Below, one piece after another: positions 1 to 6,433 of a DNA stretch of 7,776 nucleotides (positions within the stretch are counted from its first letter, which is position 1; each line of letters begins with the position of its first letter). The notes under the pieces are model-generated. The model was not told the DNA's origin and ran no database searches. It was given only the letters and a program-made list of their open reading frames with translations. The DNA lies in the NCBI GenBank assembly GCA_027296925.1, contig JAPUIP010000545.1:1-7776 (forward strand). Direction: 5' to 3'. Both the position numbers and the translations under genes were made by a program. The stretch is from Candidatus Poribacteria bacterium. Lineage in GTDB: Bacteria > Poribacteria > WGA-4E > PCPOR2b.

Positions 1-1
1 C

Positions 2-409
2 GATGCGATCGTGGAGATCACCGAAACCGGAAGTTCTTTGCGGGCGCACCGATTGAAGATTATCGATGTTATGATGGAATCTGTGACGGCGTTGATTGTG
101 AATCGAGAGAGTTGGCAGAATGACTGGAAACGCACGAAGACGGAAAACCTGTATCTGCTGCTTTCGGGAGCGTTGGCAGCCGAAAACAAAGTCGGACTCA
201 AAATGAACATCGCTCAGGATAATTTGCAGTCATTGCTTGCCATTTTGCCGGCGATGAAAAATCCGACGATCTCTTCACTCAGCCAGGACGGCTGGCACGC
301 AGTCGAAACGATCATTGATGAACATACCGTGCGGGAGCTCATCCCAGAACTCCGGCGGGTCGGTGCGGAAGGCATTATCGAGTATCCGCTGAACAAGGTC
401 ATCCCGTAA
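2..409 (+). CDS. hisG: ATP phosphoribosyltransferase, long form, C-terminal part (5' end outside window)
   Basis: HisG catalyses the first step of histidine biosynthesis, joining ATP and PRPP to give phosphoribosyl-ATP in the cytoplasm. The reading frame is already open at the left edge, so this is the 3' part of a longer gene and the GTG at 11 is internal. The first visible residues, DAIVEITETGSSLRA, match the end of the HisG catalytic domain. The last ~75 residues (KVGLKMNIAQDNL, then SLSQDGWHAVETIIDE, ending EGIIEYPLNKVIP) match the ACT-like regulatory HisG_C domain, which occurs only in long-form HisG and binds histidine for feedback inhibition. The terminal YPLNKVIP is strongly diagnostic. 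The gene ends with TAA at 407-409. No other his gene follows; the next gene starts 16 bases downstream and is unrelated. Identification is by family recognition. Confidence 0.93.
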   Translation, partial: DAIVEITETGSSLRAHRLKIIDVMMESVTALIVNRESWQNDWKRTKTENLYLLLSGALAAENKVGLKMNIAQDNLQSLLAILPAMKNPTISSLSQDGWHAVETIIDEHTVRELIPELRRVGAEGIIEYPLNKVIP

Positions 410-425
410 CGGCAATCCCGATCAT

Positions 426-1859
426 ATGATGAAAACGTCCATTTTGCTCGTTTGTATGTTTCCTTCTCTTGCCTTTGCAGCTGTGACACTCACCATTGAT
501 CAGGTCGAAGGAGATCACGATGTCGTGCGCATTCACTACACCATTGTTGATCTGACGAACGACCTCTTTGAAACCGTCAACTGGCAGTACAGTCTCGATG
601 ACGAAAAGTGGTTGGACATCGATCCAATCGCAATCGGCAACAATGGGCGAACGGCTGCCGGGAGTGCTTTCATCACATGGGATACAACGTCTGGAGCGAA
701 TAACCTTGCCGAGGGCGCCCACGAGAATGTTCGATTTCGCATGTCGGTCAAGTCCGAATCGGGTGCAGATCTCGGCAGATGGGAGTCCCGACGAGCGTTA
801 CCCCAGCCGCGATCTGGACTGGCGGCCGTCGCTCTGGATGGAACAATCTATGTAATCGGCGGCAAAGATAAAGGTAGCCCGTTCTCGACCGTCGAAGTCT
901 ATGATCCACTGACTGATGTCTGGATGCGCCATCCCAGCACAACTGCAGCCAGGCATGATCTGAGTGTTGCAGAAGTGAACCGGAAGATCTACGCAATCGG
1001 TGGATTTAATGGGCTCTTCCCGAAGGCGACGGTTGAGGAATTCGATCCGGAGCGAAGTGTCTGGGCGCCTCGAACGGACATGCCAACGGCGAGGTATGGG
1101 ACAGCGGCGGCGGTCCTGGATGGGAAGATTTACGTCATCGGCGGGCAAAACGCGGATGGCGTGCTCGCAACGGTTGAGGTCTATGATCCAATAACCGATC
1201 AGTGGACATCCGTTGCGACGATACCAACGCCAAGGGCGAACTTCGCTGCCGTTGCCGTCGATGAGCAGATTTACGCCATCGGAGGTTGGGATGGGCAAAA
1301 TCACGTATCAACTGTTGAAGTCTACGACCCACAGACGGATGTGTGGACGACAAAATCTCGCATGCGAGTTAGACGGTCGAGCTTCGTCGTCGCGCTGCTC
1401 GACGGGAAGATCTACGCCATCGGTGGAGTGAACGACCAAGACCATCTGAGGATTGTCGAAGTTTATGATGCGGGCACCGATCGGTGGTCGTTCCGCGCAA
1501 ACATGCCAGTCCGGAGATCCGGCCTCGCAGCGGCTGTGGTCGGCAACCGGATTTACGCCGTGGGCGGAATAAATGACGCCGGAGATCTGGTCACGGTCGA
1601 AGCCTTCGATCTCGCGAGCCCGCCTGCCGTTTCTCTCCCCTTTTCAATCAATAATCTAGAGATAGATTGTCTGAAAGGGGATGTCAATGGTGATGGCGAA
1701 GTAAAAGTGAACGATGGGATTCTCATTCTGCGTTTCGCCGAAGGACTACAGGAGCCGACCAGGGAACAACAATGTGCCGCAGACTTTAACGATGACGGTG
1801 TGATTGACGCCACCGATGCGATACAGGTTTTGTCAATTGCGGTGGGATTGGAACAGTAG
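426..1859 (+). CDS. Secreted kelch-repeat propeller protein with C-terminal dockerin-like domain
   Basis: A 477-residue exported protein. Residues 1-18 form a signal peptide (MMK, hydrophobic core, LAFA with likely cleavage after A18). Residues ~19-115 look like a beta-sandwich (YSLDDEKWLDI, then FITWDT). Six kelch motifs of the form IY(V/A)(I/V)GG start at residues 141, 188, 235, 282, 329 and 376, exactly 47 residues apart. Each is followed by a TVEVYDPxTDxW-type strand, as expected of a six-bladed beta-propeller. Residues 419-430 and 453-464 are two DxNxDG-type calcium loops (D419/N421/D423/D430 and D453/N455/D457/D464) separated as in dockerin I. The likely role is extracellular binding or scaffolding; no enzyme domain is visible and no cohesin lies in the window. 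Two ATGs (426, 429) are possible starts and neither has a good Shine-Dalgarno. The TAG stop is followed directly, in the same frame, by a nuclease-like ORF. Confidence 0.9.
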   Translation: MMKTSILLVCMFPSLAFAAVTLTIDQVEGDHDVVRIHYTIVDLTNDLFETVNWQYSLDDEKWLDIDPIAIGNNGRTAAGSAFITWDTTSGANNLAEGAHENVRFRMSVKSESGADLGRWESRRALPQPRSGLAAVALDGTIYVIGGKDKGSPFSTVEVYDPLTDVWMRHPSTTAARHDLSVAEVNRKIYAIGGFNGLFPKATVEEFDPERSVWAPRTDMPTARYGTAAAVLDGKIYVIGGQNADGVLATVEVYDPITDQWTSVATIPTPRANFAAVAVDEQIYAIGGWDGQNHVSTVEVYDPQTDVWTTKSRMRVRRSSFVVALLDGKIYAIGGVNDQDHLRIVEVYDAGTDRWSFRANMPVRRSGLAAAVVGNRIYAVGGINDAGDLVTVEAFDLASPPAVSLPFSINNLEIDCLKGDVNGDGEVKVNDGILILRFAEGLQEPTREQQCAADFNDDGVIDATDAIQVLSIAVGLEQ

Positions 1860-2249
1860 GTGACTATACTGCAGAATAGGATTTTCGCGGAAGTTGCCTA
1901 TGCCCCAAGGGGAGGCGTAGTCCCTGTTCTCAAGGGGCAAGTCGGGGTAGAGCAATCTATTGCTGCGGCAGAGAGACGCGGGGAAACGGTACTCGGTCGA
2001 GAGATAACAATAGAGACTACAGCTGGCAGAACCCGGATAGATCTGCTGATCCGAATGCCAGAAAGCAAGCTCAGATTTATTGAGTCCAAAAAAGGGCGCT
2101 CGGCACAACTCACTCGTAATCAACGGGTAGCCTTTCCCAAAATCAGAGGTGAGGGAGGTATTCCCCGTGGTCAGCAGGCGGCAGAAGCCGGTTTGGAGCC
2201 AGGTCAGCCTCTTGGTCCAACCGAAGTCCTCATAGAGAGGTGGGATTAG
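1860..2249 (+). CDS. PD-(D/E)XK nuclease-like domain, probable polymorphic-toxin tip
   Basis: A 129-residue protein if it starts at GTG 1860, which abuts the TAG of the kelch gene and lies in its frame. A restriction-endonuclease-like core is visible: E31 in GQVGVEQSIAAAE, D61 in RTRIDLLIR, E75-S-K77 in RFIESKKG, and a following LTRNQ (Q88). The C-terminal part, FPKIRGEGGIPRG then AGLEPGQPLGPTEV, resembles the tail of REase-type toxin domains found at the C termini of bacterial secreted effectors. It should cut nucleic acid if active. It has no export signal or delivery domain of its own, and the ribosome-binding site is weak (GGTGGGA at 1841, 12 bases away), so translation may be coupled to the upstream gene or occur by readthrough. 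ATA and AGA codons are used more freely than in the kelch or ligA genes. The family call comes from motifs read by eye; the true start is uncertain. Confidence 0.65.
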   Translation: MTILQNRIFAEVAYAPRGGVVPVLKGQVGVEQSIAAAERRGETVLGREITIETTAGRTRIDLLIRMPESKLRFIESKKGRSAQLTRNQRVAFPKIRGEGGIPRGQQAAEAGLEPGQPLGPTEVLIERWD

Positions 2250-2250
2250 C

Positions 2251-2883
2251 ATGGCTACGGTAAGTCGGCAACTGATTTCGGAAGTTATGGATACGGCGCA
2301 ACGAGAACTCCGTAAATCTGGTATGCGTAAACGTAAAGGTGGAATTTACACATGTCAATTGAACCAAGAAACACTAGGCTGGGTTGGTTTGAACAGGGCT
2401 GTTGGTCGAGGAGATGGGCTGCTTGAGATTAATCCAGTCATCGGAGTCAGGCACCAACCTCTTGAGAGAATACTCGCGGATATCAGAGGTGAGAAGTTCC
2501 ATGACTATATCCCACCATCGATAGGAGTTCATTTAGGGTATCTGATGCCGCAGAAGGAGTATACGCCCTGGTTATTCGCCGAAGATCGAGATAACGCGGC
2601 TTTCGTTAAGAACATGGTAGCAGCCATTATGGAATATGGCCAACCTTTTATGGAAACGAACTCCATACTCGATGCGCTATGCGAGACAATGCACCACTCC
2701 GGATTTGGAGTTCCTGATCAACTTGCTTATCGGCTGCCTGTTGCTTACTTCATTCTGAGCAAAATTACCTTAGCGGAAGCATTTCTTACGGATCAGTTGG
2801 TGGCATTGGGAAACAGAACAGATCTGGCAGCTCAATGTTACAGGAAGTTTGCCACAAAATTGGTCCAATCGCTCAAGTGTTGA
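2251..2883 (+). CDS. Hypothetical protein, candidate immunity protein for the upstream nuclease
   Basis: A 210-residue soluble protein with no signal peptide or membrane segment. It starts one base after the TAG of the nuclease-like gene and has a good Shine-Dalgarno (GAGAGGTGG at about 2235-2243), so the two are almost certainly one transcript. The N-terminal pattern, a helix followed by GMRKRKGGIYTCQL, then GWVGLNRAV and EINPVIGVR, loosely recalls DUF4304-type proteins (a basic turn followed by beta strands), but I cannot assign a family. Residues ~125-210 are mostly helical. Polymorphic toxins are usually followed at once by the gene for their immunity protein, so position, size and coupling make this the expected antidote. 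That role is inferred from context only. Its codon use (ATA, AGA, GGA) resembles the nuclease gene more than the flanking genes, which would fit the pair moving together. Confidence 0.85.
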   Translation: MATVSRQLISEVMDTAQRELRKSGMRKRKGGIYTCQLNQETLGWVGLNRAVGRGDGLLEINPVIGVRHQPLERILADIRGEKFHDYIPPSIGVHLGYLMPQKEYTPWLFAEDRDNAAFVKNMVAAIMEYGQPFMETNSILDALCETMHHSGFGVPDQLAYRLPVAYFILSKITLAEAFLTDQLVALGNRTDLAAQCYRKFATKLVQSLKC

Positions 2884-2962
2884 GAAAACGCTTGAATCCT
2901 CTCAATAGACATCAACCGTCCCTGACAGATCGGGATTTCGCTTTGCTCAAACTGAGGATTGT

Positions 2963-3913
2963 ATGATGTTTCAGAAGGTTTTTCACGTTTCACGCAGCGT
3001 GGCTGACATCCGTTTTCTTAGTTTCATACGGACTTTTCAATTATCTGATGATAGGACATTGCCGGTTCTCGTAACCCTGATTTTGGCAGTTGCTTGTATC
3101 GGGTGTGGCGAAGATTCGCCCTCCCCTTCCGTGCAACAGCCGGAAATTTCTCAAGAAACAGAAAATCCGCAACCGCTAGAAGACCCTCAAGAGCCAGAAG
3201 CCCTTCAACAACCGGAAGCCTCTGAAGAACCAGAAATCCTTCAATTTGGAGCGGTGACGGGATTTATCACCGATGCCAGTACGGGAAACCCGATTCCGTG
3301 GGCGACTGTCACATTATTGGATCAGACGGTGGAAGTTGAGAGGGATGGCAGATATGTCTTCCAGCAGATTGGCTACGCGGAGGCGCTCCGGTTAACAATC
3401 GAGGCCGGCGACTACGAAACCCAAACGGAGGACTTCGTACTCGACATTGAGCACTTACGGATGAACGTCTCGCTGAACCCACTAACGGATTCGGACGCGG
3501 AGATCCGACAATTCTTCGATACATTTTCAGGATTAATCCAGGCAAGAGACATCAATAACCTTGGAGCGATTCAGGCGCACTTTTCGGAAGTCTACCTGGT
3601 ATCAGATGACCCTGTAACACGTTTCGGTTTGGCAACCGGGGTCATCCCCGAAAAGGCTGAAAAGGTCATTCCATCGATGACCAAATTATTCGAGGAGTTT
3701 GATGCCATCCAATTTCGATTTCACGATATTCAAGTGGATGTGACCCACTCCCGTAAAGCCTCCGCGCGGCTCAACCTGGACGTCATCACAGAAAAGGGAC
3801 CACGACCGGATCGAAATGAGATTACCGCGGAATGCCGAATGGATTTCCGGAAGGAGACGTTGGGATGGAAAATCATCTTTTGGCAGCTTTTCAAAGTGGA
3901 CATTCATCTGTGA
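2963..3913 (+). CDS. Putative lipoprotein with carboxypeptidase-regulatory-like and NTF2-like domains
   Basis: A 316-residue protein. A hydrophobic stretch at residues 33-47 (LPVLVTLILAVACIGC) ends in cysteines at 45 and 48, suggesting a lipoprotein signal, although neither lipobox is perfect and the preceding 32 residues are long for a signal peptide. Residues ~51-93 are a Pro/Glu/Gln-rich linker with repeats of the PQEPEALQQPEA type. Residues ~95-174 fit a carboxypeptidase regulatory-like beta domain (VTGFITDASTGNPIPWATV, then DGRYVF and LTIEAGDYE). Residues ~176-316 (AEIRQFFDTFSGLIQARD to the closing LGWKIIFWQLFKV) fit a SnoaL/NTF2-like fold. The role is unknown; it is probably a surface-anchored binding protein. 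GAGG at 2954-2957 serves either ATG 2963 or ATG 2966 as ribosome-binding site. It lies 79 bases after the putative immunity gene, with no clear terminator between. Confidence 0.82.
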   Translation: MMFQKVFHVSRSVADIRFLSFIRTFQLSDDRTLPVLVTLILAVACIGCGEDSPSPSVQQPEISQETENPQPLEDPQEPEALQQPEASEEPEILQFGAVTGFITDASTGNPIPWATVTLLDQTVEVERDGRYVFQQIGYAEALRLTIEAGDYETQTEDFVLDIEHLRMNVSLNPLTDSDAEIRQFFDTFSGLIQARDINNLGAIQAHFSEVYLVSDDPVTRFGLATGVIPEKAEKVIPSMTKLFEEFDAIQFRFHDIQVDVTHSRKASARLNLDVITEKGPRPDRNEITAECRMDFRKETLGWKIIFWQLFKVDIHL

Positions 3914-3922
3914 ATCGATAAT

Positions 3923-3957
3923 AGGGTTGTTCCTGTTTAAGGAATCGAGTCAACCCT
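3923..3957 (+). repeat. Inverted repeat (hairpin) after the lipoprotein gene
   Basis: A seven-base perfect outer stem AGGGTTG/CAACCCT and an inner stem TTCC/GGAA with loop TGTTTAA, beginning 9 bases after the TGA stop. It is placed where a transcription end or a 3'-stabilising hairpin would lie, but lacks a downstream T tract. Confidence 0.55.
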
Positions 3958-4002
3958 CAGATCCCACGCCAGAAGTTTCTGAGCGGAAACCGGTCACGCG
4001 AA

Positions 4003-4021
4003 CCTTGAAACCTTTTCAAGG
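4003..4021 (+). repeat. Perfect 7-bp hairpin in ligA upstream region
   Basis: CCTTGAA and TTCAAGG flank the loop ACCTT. It lies about 75 bases before the preferred ligA start. It could be an mRNA leader hairpin or an operator dyad; no T run follows. Confidence 0.5.
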
Positions 4022-4096
4022 ATTGGCTCGCTTCCATCCCTCAGTTATTTCGGAACAACTCTAATGTTCAAGGCGTCATTCACGCGCGGTGGCAAT

Positions 4097-6109
4097 ATGA
4101 CAGATTCGACTATCCAAGATCAGATCGAAGCGTTGCAAACGCAGATTCGCTACCACGAGCGAAAATACTACATCGACGATCAGCCGGAAATCTCAGACCA
4201 GGAATTTGATCGGTTGATGAAAGCATTAGAAAGTCTTGAATCCGCGCACCCCGATCTCATCACGCCGGACTCTCCAACGAGGCGCGTCAGCGGTGAGGCT
4301 GTACTCGGCACTCGCGTTCGCCACCGCGGGCCGATGCTGAGCCTTGATAATACCTACCGCCCCGAAGAGCTGTACGACTTTGACCAGCGGGTGCAGAAAG
4401 CGCTACCGGAGCAGGCGGTTGAGTATGTAACAGAGTTCAAAATCGATGGACTGGGGGTCTCCCTGCTTTACGAGGAAGGAAAATTGGTACGCGGCACGAC
4501 AAGGGGAGATGGAGTGTATGGCGAAGATGTGACGACAAACCTGCGCACGATTCGCACGATTCCTCTGAGATTGACGCCAATCCAGCCGATGCCGGCGGTC
4601 CTGGAAGTCCGGGGAGAGGTATTTATTCCACGCGAGCGGCTCGATCAGGTGAACCGTCAACGCATCGAAAATGGCGAGGCGCCTTTCGCCAATGCGCGGA
4701 ATGCCGCCGCCGGCTCTGTTCGATTGTTGGATGCTTCGATTACTGCATCACGTCCGTTGGACATTTTTATTTACACCTTGAGTTATGTGGAAGGTCCTGA
4801 CATAAACAACCACACCGAAGCGCTCACACGGCTCGCGGCGATGGGGTTCAAGGTGAATCCCCACACGGAGATGCATGCGTCGATTGAGGGGGTTATCGCC
4901 TATGCGCAACGCTGGACGGCGCAACGCCAAAGCATCCCCTATGATGTCGATGGAATCGTTGTGAAGGTCAACTCGCTTAGGCAGCAAGAAGAATTGGGGG
5001 CGACCGCAAAGAGCCCGCGCTGGGCGATTTCCTACAAATTCCCCGCTCGTCAGGTGACCACACAGATTGAAGCGATTGAGGTGCAAGTCGGGCGAACCGG
5101 CGTGCTGACGCCTGTCGCGATCCTCTCTCCAGTGCGGTTGGCAGGCGCCACGATTACCCACGCGACATTGCATAACGAGCAGGAACTCATCCGCAAGGAT
5201 ATCCGCGTTGGGGATACAGTGGTTCTCGAAAGGTCGGGCGACGTGATACCCAAGATTGTCGCCGTGTTGACGGAAAAGCGGAGCGGGTCTGCGGAGGTTG
5301 TTCGTCTGCCGGATCAGTGTCCGGCGTGCCAAGCTCCCGTACAGCGTTCGGCGGAGGAAGCGGCGGTTCGTTGCGTCAATCTCGCGTGCCCGGCTCAGTT
5401 GAAACGGCGAATCGAGCATTTTGCCTCGCGGAACGCAATGAATATCGATGGGCTTGGTCCGGCGCTCGTCGAGCAACTTGTCGAATCGGGGCGGATTCGT
5501 GATGTCGCAGATCTCTACAGCCTAGAGCCGACGGATCTCGCCACCCTGGATCGGATGGGCGACAAGTCCGCACAGAACCTTATGAAAGCCATCGAAGGCA
5601 GTCGGGAGGCTCCTGTTACTAAAGTTCTGTTCGGGCTTGGCATTCTGCATGTTGGATCGAATATCGCTGAACTGCTGATCGAGCACTTTTCGTCGATCGA
5701 TGCCCTTGCCGCTGCAAGCTCAGAAGACATCGAAAGCATTTACGGTATTGGGCCGCGTGTGGCAGAAAGTATCGTTAGCTTCTTCCAACAACCGACCAAT
5801 CAAATGCTCCTGAAACGTCTAAAAACTGCCGGACTTCAATGGTCGACGGGAACAGACAGCCTCTCAGTGCCATCAGGGAATTTCTTTGCCGGTAAGACCT
5901 TCGTCCTCACTGGCGCGCTTTCAGTCATGACAAGATCAGATGCAATCGAAAAAATCAAGGAACGTGGCGGCAAAGTCAGTTCCAGCGTGAGCCGTAAAAC
6001 CGACTTTGTCATCGCCGGCGACTCCCCTGGATCCAAATATGATCGCGCCATCCAGCTTGGCATCTCAATCCTGACGGAAGAGGCGCTCATCGAGAAACTG
6101 TCGAGTTAG
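4097..6109 (+). CDS. ligA: NAD+-dependent DNA ligase LigA
   Basis: Seals 3'-OH/5'-phosphate nicks in duplex DNA using NAD+, acting in Okazaki-fragment joining and repair. From ATG 4097 the protein has 670 residues, close to the E. coli enzyme (671). Domain Ia: HERKYYIDDQPEISDQEFD near residues 20-38. Nucleotidyltransferase: catalytic K115 in KIDG, then TTRGDG, GEVFIPRERL, FANARNAAAGS, DGIVVKVNSL and SPRWAISYKFPA. The OB fold follows. A zinc finger has C408, C411, C426 and C431. Helix-hairpin-helix repeats include GIGPRVAES near residue 550. A BRCT domain fills ~593-670 (GKTFVLTGAL, then KTDFVIAGDSPGSK). All key residues are present. An in-frame ATG at 4064 would add 11 residues. I prefer 4097 because it aligns with the family N terminus and puts the catalytic lysine at 115 as in E. 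coli; GGTGG at 4088-4092 may be a short-spaced ribosome-binding site. The stop is TAG. Confidence 0.97.
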   Translation: MTDSTIQDQIEALQTQIRYHERKYYIDDQPEISDQEFDRLMKALESLESAHPDLITPDSPTRRVSGEAVLGTRVRHRGPMLSLDNTYRPEELYDFDQRVQKALPEQAVEYVTEFKIDGLGVSLLYEEGKLVRGTTRGDGVYGEDVTTNLRTIRTIPLRLTPIQPMPAVLEVRGEVFIPRERLDQVNRQRIENGEAPFANARNAAAGSVRLLDASITASRPLDIFIYTLSYVEGPDINNHTEALTRLAAMGFKVNPHTEMHASIEGVIAYAQRWTAQRQSIPYDVDGIVVKVNSLRQQEELGATAKSPRWAISYKFPARQVTTQIEAIEVQVGRTGVLTPVAILSPVRLAGATITHATLHNEQELIRKDIRVGDTVVLERSGDVIPKIVAVLTEKRSGSAEVVRLPDQCPACQAPVQRSAEEAAVRCVNLACPAQLKRRIEHFASRNAMNIDGLGPALVEQLVESGRIRDVADLYSLEPTDLATLDRMGDKSAQNLMKAIEGSREAPVTKVLFGLGILHVGSNIAELLIEHFSSIDALAAASSEDIESIYGIGPRVAESIVSFFQQPTNQMLLKRLKTAGLQWSTGTDSLSVPSGNFFAGKTFVLTGALSVMTRSDAIEKIKERGGKVSSSVSRKTDFVIAGDSPGSKYDRAIQLGISILTEEALIEKLSS

Positions 6110-6118
6110 GTTTTTCAC

Positions 6119-6147
6119 TTTTAATTTGCCAGCTTTTATGCTATACT
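6119..6147 (+). promoter_or_regulatory. Extended -10 promoter for the leader RNA
   Basis: TATACT at 6142-6147 is preceded by TGC (6139-6141), giving an extended -10 element for the housekeeping sigma factor. The -35 position 17 bases upstream (6119-6124, TTTTAA) is poor, which extended -10 promoters tolerate. The region is AT-rich and sits just after ligA. Transcription would start near 6154. The assignment rests on sequence match alone. Confidence 0.5.
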
Positions 6148-6153
6148 CTCAAT

Positions 6154-6404
6154 AGCTTCTTGGAACTATGTGATTGGTCAAGGAGATCACAGACGTTCAA
6201 TAACTCCCCAAGGAGTGTTCTCCTCTTTCGAAAGCGAGAGGGGCTAGCTGCGAAGCACTCCAGGGGGAAGGCAGAGGGCTGGTACGAAGGCTACTGCCAC
6301 AAATCGATTGGTTACGGTTTCAATTGGCTAGAAAATGAGCCGAAACGTCTATCATCCTGGTGACCAATATACTCCTTCAAAAATAATCCTGTTTTTGGGG
6401 AGTA
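6154..6404 (+). ncRNA. Candidate structured leader RNA / riboswitch-like element (unassigned family)
   Basis: This stretch has no good ORF but much nested complementarity. Closing helix: ATTGGTCA (6173-6180) with TGACCAAT (6361-6368), continued by AGGA/TCCT (6181-6184 with 6355-6358), GAT/ATC (6185-6187 with 6351-6353) and AGACGTT/AACGTCT (6191-6197 with 6344-6350), 22 bp in all with small bulges. Inside are an arm of TCCCC/GGGGA (6205-6209 with 6264-6268) plus GGAGTG/CACTCC (6212-6217 with 6256-6261) capped by CTCCTCT/AGAGGGG (6220-6226 with 6237-6243); a hairpin GGCAG/CTGCC (6270-6274 with 6294-6298); CGATTG/CAATTG (6305-6310 with 6321-6326); and GGCT/AGCC (6326-6329 with 6338-6341). A hairpin at 6371-6403 follows. 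It lies between a promoter and a small gene, as a cis-regulatory leader would; an independent small RNA is the alternative. I looked for 6S, SRP, RNase P, tmRNA, cobalamin, FMN and TPP consensus elements and found none. The ends are estimated. Confidence 0.5.
6371..6403 (+). promoter_or_regulatory. Hairpin between leader RNA and small ORF, possible expression platform
   Basis: ACTCC (6371-6375) pairs with GGAGT (6399-6403) and AAAAA (6379-6383) with TTTTT (6392-6396), with C6378-G6397 and T6377-G6398 between them and loop TAATCCTG. The T run lies inside the stem and no T tract follows, so it is not an ordinary terminator. CTCCT at 6372-6376 is also complementary to the Shine-Dalgarno AGGAG at 6428-6432, which would give two mutually exclusive folds. 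The switching role is inferred. Confidence 0.45.
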
Positions 6405-6427
6405 GGGTTTATATTAGATACAGAATT

Positions 6428-6433
6428 AGGAGA
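6428..6433 (+). promoter_or_regulatory. Strong Shine-Dalgarno for the 45-residue ORF
   Basis: AGGAGA ends 7 bases before ATG 6441, ideal spacing. It is the best ribosome-binding site in the window and the main reason to believe the short ORF is translated. Confidence 0.75.

Larger units (their letters stand above)
3914..4096 (+). other. Intergenic region with hairpins, upstream of ligA
   Basis: No convincing gene is seen here; an open frame at 3816-4064 is a shadow extending from the lipoprotein gene. Two strong inverted repeats are present. AGGGTTG (3923-3929) pairs with CAACCCT (3951-3957) and encloses TTCC/GGAA (3930-3933 with 3941-3944). CCTTGAA (4003-4009) pairs with TTCAAGG (4015-4021) over a 5-nt loop. 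Neither is followed by a T run, so they are not standard intrinsic terminators. I saw no clear -35/-10 pair for ligA. Confidence 0.5.

Noticed and set aside
798..1304. 168-residue open frame on the minus strand
   Set aside because: It is antisense to the kelch repeats; the repeated DNA period explains the long open frame.
1857..1859. Genome-wide TAG reassignment
   Set aside because: TAG also closes ligA, the nuclease ORF and the small basic ORF at places where the proteins should end, so TAG works as a normal stop here.
4064..4096. Upstream ATG as the ligA start
   Set aside because: It adds 11 residues with no family counterpart and has no ribosome-binding site; starting at 4097 puts the catalytic lysine at 115 and the first zinc cysteines at 408 and 411 as in E. 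coli LigA.
4748..5476. 242-residue open frame on the minus strand
   Set aside because: It lies wholly inside ligA, opposite conserved catalytic and zinc-finger regions; its protein has no recognisable motif and is Arg/His-rich as expected of an antisense frame.
6160..6363. 67-residue frame starting at TTG within the leader RNA
   Set aside because: It has no Shine-Dalgarno and no family resemblance, and overlaps dense RNA pairing that better explains the sequence.
6397..6404. GGGGAGTA, a motif of the yybP-ykoY manganese riboswitch
   Set aside because: The companion conserved loop and second helix are missing, and the bases are explained by the 6371-6403 hairpin.
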